From Clostridium sp. CAG:1013 (lineage in GTDB: Bacteria > Bacillota > Clostridia > Oscillospirales > Acutalibacteraceae): DNA of 9,433 nucleotides. Location of the stretch: positions 1 to 9,433 of the forward strand of contig HF972618.1 of the NCBI GenBank assembly GCA_000432995.1, in the 5' to 3' direction. Shown one piece after another: positions 5,034-9,433 of this stretch. Numbering within the stretch: the stretch's first letter is position 1; every line of letters starts with the position of its first letter. The notes under the pieces were generated by a model. That model ran no database searches and was not told where the DNA came from. It saw only the letters and a program-made list of their open reading frames with translations. Position numbers and translations under genes: made by a program.

Positions 5034-6107
5034 GTGGACACCATCAGCGCGGCCCAGTTTTTCGGGATGATGTTCGTTTCCCGCATCACCATCACTATTG
5101 CATTGAACGCCCAGTATGCTGCCGGTGAAAGTTTGTTGGACGGTATCCTTTCCTATCTGTTGGCCATGGCCGCCGGATTCCTCATCGCCCTACCTGTATG
5201 GGCACTCCAACGCCAAGATCCTTCCTTGCCCATTGGAGCGAAATCTGTCCGTGTTTTCGGACAGATTGGGAAACTGCTGCCTTTGTGCTACATTCTGTAT
5301 TTTTTGGTGATGAATGGGGTGTCTTTGGCTCTGTTCCAGCTTTTCCTCCTGGACAATGTGAACCCGGATTTCCCGGCCTTCCTCATCCTGGCGGTTTTGG
5401 TGGGCGTGGCTGCTTACGGAGCATGGCGGGGGCTGGAAGCTATCGCACGCACTTCCGCCTGTGTGCTGGTCCTGCTGCTTTTGGGCACAGTCCTGGTCTT
5501 CGCCTTGGTCTCCCGCCGGTTTGACTGGGAGAATCTGGAACCGCTTATGGCGGGAGGAACATCTCAGCTTTTGCAAGGGGCGGCACTGTTTTTGTCCCGT
5601 ACGTCTCTTTTTGCGGAAATGGCGGTCCTGCTCCCCTTTGTGAGAGGCCGGAAACTGTTGGGATTCACTCTTTGGGCGGGAGGGACAAGCCTGTTTGTAG
5701 GATTGCTGATTTTCCTCATCGCCGGGTGCTTGGGACAGTACGCCTATACTCAGAATTTTCCTGTCTACGCCCTGACTTCTATTTCCGAGATCGCGTCCAT
5801 GCAGCGTCTTGACGCGGTATTCACCGGAGTTTGGATGATGGGCTTGATCGTGCAGACGGCCTGTGGGCTCTACGCCTGCCGTGTGTGTGCTTCCTCCCTT
5901 GTGAAAGGTGACTGCCCTCCTTGGGTGGTAATCCCAGGAGGTGTAGTCATGGTAGTGCTGGGAGTGGGAATTGCTTCAAGTTATCTGATGCAGACCGTTT
6001 TTATGGACACACGCCTCTGGCTGATCCTGACGGGAGTGGTCTCTCTGTTGCTACCGCTGATCCTGCTTGCGGGTGAGTCCCTGAGAAGAAAGGGGGCAAA
6101 GTTATGA
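5034..6107 (+). CDS. gerB: Spore germination protein GerB family (endospore germination permease)
   Basis: This is a 357-residue, very hydrophobic protein with about ten membrane segments. They begin at TISAAQFFGMMFVSRITITI and end at LWLILTGVVSLLLPLILLAG. Family members are APC-superfamily transporter-like B subunits of germinant receptors and bind the germinant. The start is GTG at 5034, preceded by AAAGGAGG (5020-5027) 6 bases away. An upstream in-frame ATG at 4866 lies inside gerA and would add residues without GerB similarity. The stop overlaps the gerC start as ATGA (6104-6107), so the two are translationally coupled. The length matches the family. Specificity is not readable. Confidence 0.93.
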   Translation: MDTISAAQFFGMMFVSRITITIALNAQYAAGESLLDGILSYLLAMAAGFLIALPVWALQRQDPSLPIGAKSVRVFGQIGKLLPLCYILYFLVMNGVSLALFQLFLLDNVNPDFPAFLILAVLVGVAAYGAWRGLEAIARTSACVLVLLLLGTVLVFALVSRRFDWENLEPLMAGGTSQLLQGAALFLSRTSLFAEMAVLLPFVRGRKLLGFTLWAGGTSLFVGLLIFLIAGCLGQYAYTQNFPVYALTSISEIASMQRLDAVFTGVWMMGLIVQTACGLYACRVCASSLVKGDCPPWVVIPGGVVMVVLGVGIASSYLMQTVFMDTRLWLILTGVVSLLLPLILLAGESLRRKGAKL

Positions 6108-7207
6108 GGAGTGTTCGTGTTGCGGCACTGCTTGTTTTAACCGCCACTTTTTGTGTCCTCTTTTCCGGCTGCGGTTACCGGGAATTACAGGAACGAGTGT
6201 TGATCCAGGGGGTGGGGGTGGACAAGACACGAGACGGCTATCAAGTCACTGTCCGGGCAGCAGGTACCGACGAGGAAGCAGTGGATCAGCTGTATACCTG
6301 TAAGGGTGCTTCTGTTTTGGAGGCCCTGAGCAGTCTTTCCCTGACCACAGGCCGGGAGCCCTTCTACGCCCACAACTATCTGGTGGTGTTTGGTCGGTCC
6401 TGCGGGGAAGAGGGCTTGGATGACTCCATGGATTTTTTTATCCGCTATTACAATACCCGGCCGGCTGTGCAGGTGTATCTGGCAGAGAATACTGCTGAGG
6501 AGATACTGTCCCAAGAAACGGACAATGGTTTGATTCCGGTTCGGGAACTGCAAAACTTGGGCAAAACTGGAGACTATAATGGAAAAGCGGTTTCAGTGGA
6601 TTTTCTGGATTTTGTAAACGCCTCTAGGCGTCCTGGTTCTTCTCCTGTGCTCCCGGTGTTGAGAGCAGGGGATGGTGAAGTGGAAGTGCTGGGGACAGCC
6701 TATTTTCAGGATTACAAATTGGCGGGCTTTCTCACATTGGAGGAGACTAGAGGGTATTTAGCTATAAAGGGTGATTTGAAAAACGGAGAATTGGTAGTTG
6801 CGGGGGAAAACTTTGGAACAGTTACGCTGACCATTTCCGGCGGGAAAACAAAACAGGAAGTGGAGTTTGAAAATGACACTCCGATTTTTCGGACAGTCTA
6901 TCGGGTGACGGCAGATGTGAGTACTCTTTCCGGGGAGCAAGGGGAGTTGGATGAGTCCTTTTATGCCGCTTTGGAAGAAGCTGTATCCTCACAACTAGAG
7001 GAAGAGATGAAGGCTGTTTTAGAACAGGCATTGGAGGAGGACCAATGCGATATTTTTGGATTTGGGAATCTGATTTCCCAGCGGTTTCCCCAAGAGTGGG
7101 ACAGCCTAGAGAAGACCTGGAACACCGATATGGTCCGATGCCAGTATGATCTTCAAGTGGAGGCTACAATGCTGCGCATGGAACAGGGTGGTTTGAAAGG
7201 AAATTGA
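6104..7207 (+). CDS. gerC: Ger(x)C family germination lipoprotein (germinant receptor C subunit)
   Basis: This is a 367-residue protein. Residues 1-22 are a lipoprotein signal peptide (basic start MRSVRV, hydrophobic core, FSGC lipobox), with Cys23 as the lipidation site; phenylalanine at -3 is a less common choice. The mature N terminus GYRELQERVLIQGVGVDK is typical of Ger(x)C. The C-terminal Ger(x)C domain runs from about residue 197 (GTAYFQDYKLAGFL) to the end. The lipoprotein sits on the outer face of the inner spore membrane and is needed for receptor function. The start overlaps the gerB stop, with a G-rich ribosome-binding site (GAAAGGGGG) just upstream. Parts of the gene are clearly AT-richer than gerA (25 G+C of 60 at 6841-6900). 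No fourth receptor gene follows. Confidence 0.92.
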   Translation: MRSVRVAALLVLTATFCVLFSGCGYRELQERVLIQGVGVDKTRDGYQVTVRAAGTDEEAVDQLYTCKGASVLEALSSLSLTTGREPFYAHNYLVVFGRSCGEEGLDDSMDFFIRYYNTRPAVQVYLAENTAEEILSQETDNGLIPVRELQNLGKTGDYNGKAVSVDFLDFVNASRRPGSSPVLPVLRAGDGEVEVLGTAYFQDYKLAGFLTLEETRGYLAIKGDLKNGELVVAGENFGTVTLTISGGKTKQEVEFENDTPIFRTVYRVTADVSTLSGEQGELDESFYAALEEAVSSQLEEEMKAVLEQALEEDQCDIFGFGNLISQRFPQEWDSLEKTWNTDMVRCQYDLQVEATMLRMEQGGLKGN

Positions 7208-7215
7208 ATAAAAAG

Positions 7216-7251
7216 ACCGGGCTGTTCTTTTGAAAGAACAGTCCGGTTTTT
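7216..7251. terminator. Bidirectional terminator between gerC and asnB
   Basis: A stem of up to 14 bp (7216-7229 with 7234-7247, one G-T wobble) has a 4-nt loop. It is followed by T7247-7251 on the plus strand; on the minus strand a T-run complements the As at 7210-7214. It lies 8 bases after the gerC stop and just past the asnB stop, ending both converging units. Confidence 0.92.
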
Positions 7252-7254
7252 CGT

Positions 7255-9108
7255 TCAGATGGAAAGGTGAATGTTATACCTTAGCAGCCAGAAGTTGATC
7301 TGGAGCAGGTAAGCTAACAACTGAGGTCCAGCCATCAGCTGGCCAAACCAGGGTTTGCCGTAGTCAAAGCTCTGGTTGAGCAGTCCTTTCACTGTCTCTT
7401 CGGACAGCAGCTTGTGGATGGGCTGGGAGCTATCTCGCAGCACGCCGGTGAGCCGTTCTTTTAGAATGGCCTCGTAGCCGGGATTGTGGGTCTTGGGGTA
7501 GGGGCTCTTTCTGCGGTGGAGAATCTCCGATGGCAGCAAGCCCTCCGCGGCGTCCCGCAGCAGAGCTTTTGGTTCTCCGTTGTGGCATTTCATTTCCCAG
7601 GGGGTGTTGAACACGTATTGGGCAATGCGGTGATCAGCGTAGGGCACACGAACTTCCAAACCACTCCACATACTACACCGGTCTTTTCTGTCCAATAAAG
7701 TGGACATGAACCAGTGAATGTTCAAATACCCGATTTGCCGCATCCGGATCTCCTGGGGGCTTTCACCGGGCAGTACCGGCACAGCCGCCAGGCTTTCCTC
7801 CAAGCGCTGGCCTACGTACTCCTCCATAGCCAGAGCTTCTCGCAGTTCAGGCTTCAACAGGCCTCCCCGCTGATCCAGATTGTTGGACCAGGGGAAATGG
7901 CTGCCGTCGAACATCTCTTTCCGGTGGAACCAGGGGTATCCTCCAAAGATCTCATCGGCACATTCCCCGCAGAGAGCCACTGTGTGGTTCTGCTTCACCT
8001 GCTTGCAGAAGTACAGCAGGGAGCCGTCCACGTCGGCCATGCCGGGCAGGTCTTTGGCAATGACCGCGTCGCCCAGGGAATCTGCCAGGGCCGCGTTCCC
8101 GCAGAGAAGGGTGGTGTGGTCCGTCCCCAATGTCTGACTGACTCGCTGGGCCCAGGCCTGGTCACGGTCCGGCTGGAAAGAGGAGGGGGTGAAAAATTCC
8201 TCGTTTCCCTCAAACTCAAAGGAATAGGTGGAAAGTTTTCGGCCCTGCTCTTTCAAGCGCTGCGCGGCGATGGCTGTCACCACGCTGGAATCCAGTCCCC
8301 CGGAGAGAAAGGTGCACAGGGGCACGTCGGAGATGAGCTGCCGCTCCACTGTGTCCAGCAGCAGCTCCCGCAGGTGCTCCACGGTCTGCTGGTATGTCTC
8401 CTCATGGGGCTGTGCTTCCAGGTCAAAGTAAGGCAGCTCTCGGAACCCCAGCCGGTCAAAGATGGCCACATGGCCTGGTTTCAGTTCCCGGATCCCCTCA
8501 AAGACGCCGCATCCAGCGGTGCGGGCCGGTCCCAGGCCGAAGATCTCGCAAAGACCTTCTCGCCCCACCACGGGCTGGACCCCTGGAAACTCAAACAGGG
8601 CCTTGATCTCCGAAGCGAACACCAGCTTTCCCTCCCGCAGGGTGTAGAACAGGGGCTTCACCCCGAACCGGTCCCGGCAGAGGAAAGTCCGCTGGTGTAC
8701 AGGATCGTCCACCGCGAAGGCAAAGATGCCGTTGAGTTTCTCCGCGCAGTCTGGACCGTAACATAAGTAAGACGCCAGCACCACTTCTGTGTCGCAGCTG
8801 GTCTGGAAGCGAAATCCCCTGCTTTCCAGGTCGCTCCGCAGTTCGGGGGCGTTATAGATCTCCCCATTGTAGGCGATGGCCGTTTCCTGCCCCTCAAAGG
8901 GGAGAACCATGGGCTGGCGGCCGTGGTCCGGATCGATGACCGCCAGGCGGGCGTGGGCCAGAGCGCAGTTTTGAGAGACGCGGGCCCCTTGGTCGTCCGG
9001 ACCCCGGTGGGCGATCCGCCGGGCCATGCGCCGGGCCAGGTCCAGCCAATGCTGAGGAGGCCCGGAAAGCCCCTCCTGATAGTCGGAAAATCCCGCGAAA
9101 CCACACAT
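7255..9108 (-). CDS. asnB: Glutamine-hydrolysing asparagine synthetase
   Basis: This is a 617-residue cytoplasmic enzyme that makes asparagine from aspartate, ATP and glutamine. The N-terminal Ntn glutaminase domain starts with the nucleophile Cys2 (MCGFAGF). It also carries HRGPDDQG, RLAVIDPDHGRQPM, AYNGEIYN, DTEVVL and RDRFGVKPLFY. The synthetase domain has the pyrophosphate loop SGGLDSS at residues 269-275 and GECADEIFGG at 381-390. Start 9108 is certain because the nucleophile must be residue 2; GGAAGGGG lies 8 bases upstream, and the ATG at 9126 would mask the cysteine. The length matches the family. The leader is only about 27 nt, so there is no room for a T-box. The sequence is consistent with AsnB, though AsnB-like amidotransferases of unknown substrate share these motifs. 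Confidence 0.95.
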   Translation of the reverse strand: MCGFAGFSDYQEGLSGPPQHWLDLARRMARRIAHRGPDDQGARVSQNCALAHARLAVIDPDHGRQPMVLPFEGQETAIAYNGEIYNAPELRSDLESRGFRFQTSCDTEVVLASYLCYGPDCAEKLNGIFAFAVDDPVHQRTFLCRDRFGVKPLFYTLREGKLVFASEIKALFEFPGVQPVVGREGLCEIFGLGPARTAGCGVFEGIRELKPGHVAIFDRLGFRELPYFDLEAQPHEETYQQTVEHLRELLLDTVERQLISDVPLCTFLSGGLDSSVVTAIAAQRLKEQGRKLSTYSFEFEGNEEFFTPSSFQPDRDQAWAQRVSQTLGTDHTTLLCGNAALADSLGDAVIAKDLPGMADVDGSLLYFCKQVKQNHTVALCGECADEIFGGYPWFHRKEMFDGSHFPWSNNLDQRGGLLKPELREALAMEEYVGQRLEESLAAVPVLPGESPQEIRMRQIGYLNIHWFMSTLLDRKDRCSMWSGLEVRVPYADHRIAQYVFNTPWEMKCHNGEPKALLRDAAEGLLPSEILHRRKSPYPKTHNPGYEAILKERLTGVLRDSSQPIHKLLSEETVKGLLNQSFDYGKPWFGQLMAGPQLLAYLLQINFWLLRYNIHLSI

Positions 9109-9141
9109 ACACAAAACCCCTTCCATAAATACCGTTAGTAC

Positions 9142-9170
9142 AGTATATGCAAGGGGAATGTGATAGGCAA
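9142..9170 (-). promoter_or_regulatory. Sigma-A promoter for asnB
   Basis: On the minus strand TTGCCT (complement of 9165-9170) and TATACT (complement of 9142-9147) are spaced by exactly 17 bp. The start would be near 9135, with a leader of about 27 nt. A 6-bp inverted repeat (9129-9134 with 9141-9146, one wobble) covers the start region. The promoter lies just 9 bases beyond the upstream acetyltransferase stop. Confidence 0.75.
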
Positions 9171-9178
9171 CTTTCTTT

Positions 9179-9433
9179 TTATTTGGGGATCCGAGTGTAA
9201 TATTCGATCTCGTCCTCGTGATCGATTCTAGCTCCGTTTTTCAGCTGGACTTTCAGGGAAGCGGGGTTGTCCTTGTGGACGGAGAGGTAGATCTCATCCT
9301 CAGGGACGATCTTTCGGGCTTCCTCCAAAGCTAGGGCCAATCCGGCGGTGGCGTAACCAAGTCCCCGGTATTCCCGGAGGATGCCGTAGCCGATGTGCCC
9401 CGCGCCGTTTCGCAGAGGGTCGTTGAGAAAGTG
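9179..9433 (-). CDS. GNAT-family N-acetyltransferase, C-terminal fragment (5' end outside window)
   Basis: The open frame enters from the right edge and ends at TAA (minus strand, 9179-9181), leaving 84 residues. It shows the GNAT motif A: a beta-strand GHIGYGILREY, then the acetyl-CoA pyrophosphate loop R-G-L-G-Y-A (residues 23-28 of the fragment) and a helix. It continues with IYLSVHKDNPASL, where N-P-A-S is the usual GNAT motif B asparagine, and ends in YYTRIPK. The acceptor substrate is not readable. It is on the same strand as asnB with no terminator visible between them, so some readthrough into asnB is possible, though asnB has its own promoter. Confidence 0.85.
   Translation of the reverse strand, partial: HFLNDPLRNGAGHIGYGILREYRGLGYATAGLALALEEARKIVPEDEIYLSVHKDNPASLKVQLKNGARIDHEDEIEYYTRIPK

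Noticed and set aside
7714..8766. 350-codon open frame on the plus strand opposite asnB
   Set aside because: asnB motifs prove the minus strand is coding; the plus frame has no start signals or recognisable domains.
9109..9140. T-box or amino-acid riboswitch before asnB
   Set aside because: The predicted leader is only about 27 nt, far too short for a T-box, and no T-box sequence is seen.
1..9433. CRISPR array, tRNA or rRNA genes, insertion sequence or phage genes
   Set aside because: I saw no regularly spaced direct repeats, tRNA-like cloverleaf, rRNA core sequence, transposase or integrase in any frame.

Overview
The window looks like a chromosomal segment of an endospore-forming member of the Clostridia. 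The G+C content is fairly high (hand counts of 60-base lines in gerA and asnB give about 67-70 %), and the gene content suggests a gut Oscillospiraceae-type organism. The main evidence is a complete GerA/GerB/GerC spore germinant receptor operon, a CarD-family RNA polymerase-binding protein, and a DUF2089 + DUF4097 gene pair typical of Firmicutes. The taxon is inferred; no rRNA or other marker gene is present.

Layout. (1) Positions 2-127 hold the last 41 codons of a probable Gfo/Idh/MocA oxidoreductase, followed by a hairpin terminator. (2) An almost pure A+T stretch (about 229-284) precedes a perfect-consensus sigma-A promoter. It drives a two-gene operon: a zinc-ribbon/HTH DUF2089 protein and a DUF4097 beta-repeat protein. 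The first ends, and the second begins, with the same kind of short two-helix 'SHOCT-like' module. The operon ends in a strong terminator and a second hairpin. (3) A CarD-family gene has an extended -10 promoter and an approximately 100-nt leader. It converges with (4) a minus-strand DUF421/YetF membrane protein gene across a shared bidirectional terminator. (5) The DUF421 gene is divergent from the gerA-gerB-gerC operon. The 119-bp gap holds two overlapping sigma-G-like promoters, one per direction, plus direct and inverted repeats. (6) A bidirectional terminator separates gerC from a convergent minus-strand asnB, which has its own sigma-A promoter. Upstream of asnB on the same strand is the C-terminal 84 residues of a GNAT acetyltransferase, cut by the window edge.

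How the genes fit together. GerA and GerB (membrane subunits) and GerC (lipoprotein) should form one germinant receptor in the inner spore membrane. The divergent DUF421 gene, with its own forespore-type promoter, is likely a spore-membrane partner. DUF421 proteins have been linked to spore heat resistance and germinant receptor stability in bacilli. The DUF2089/DUF4097 pair resembles the YvlB/LiaX side of envelope-stress responses and is the least characterised module here. The CarD, AsnB and GNAT genes look like ordinary housekeeping or regulatory functions.
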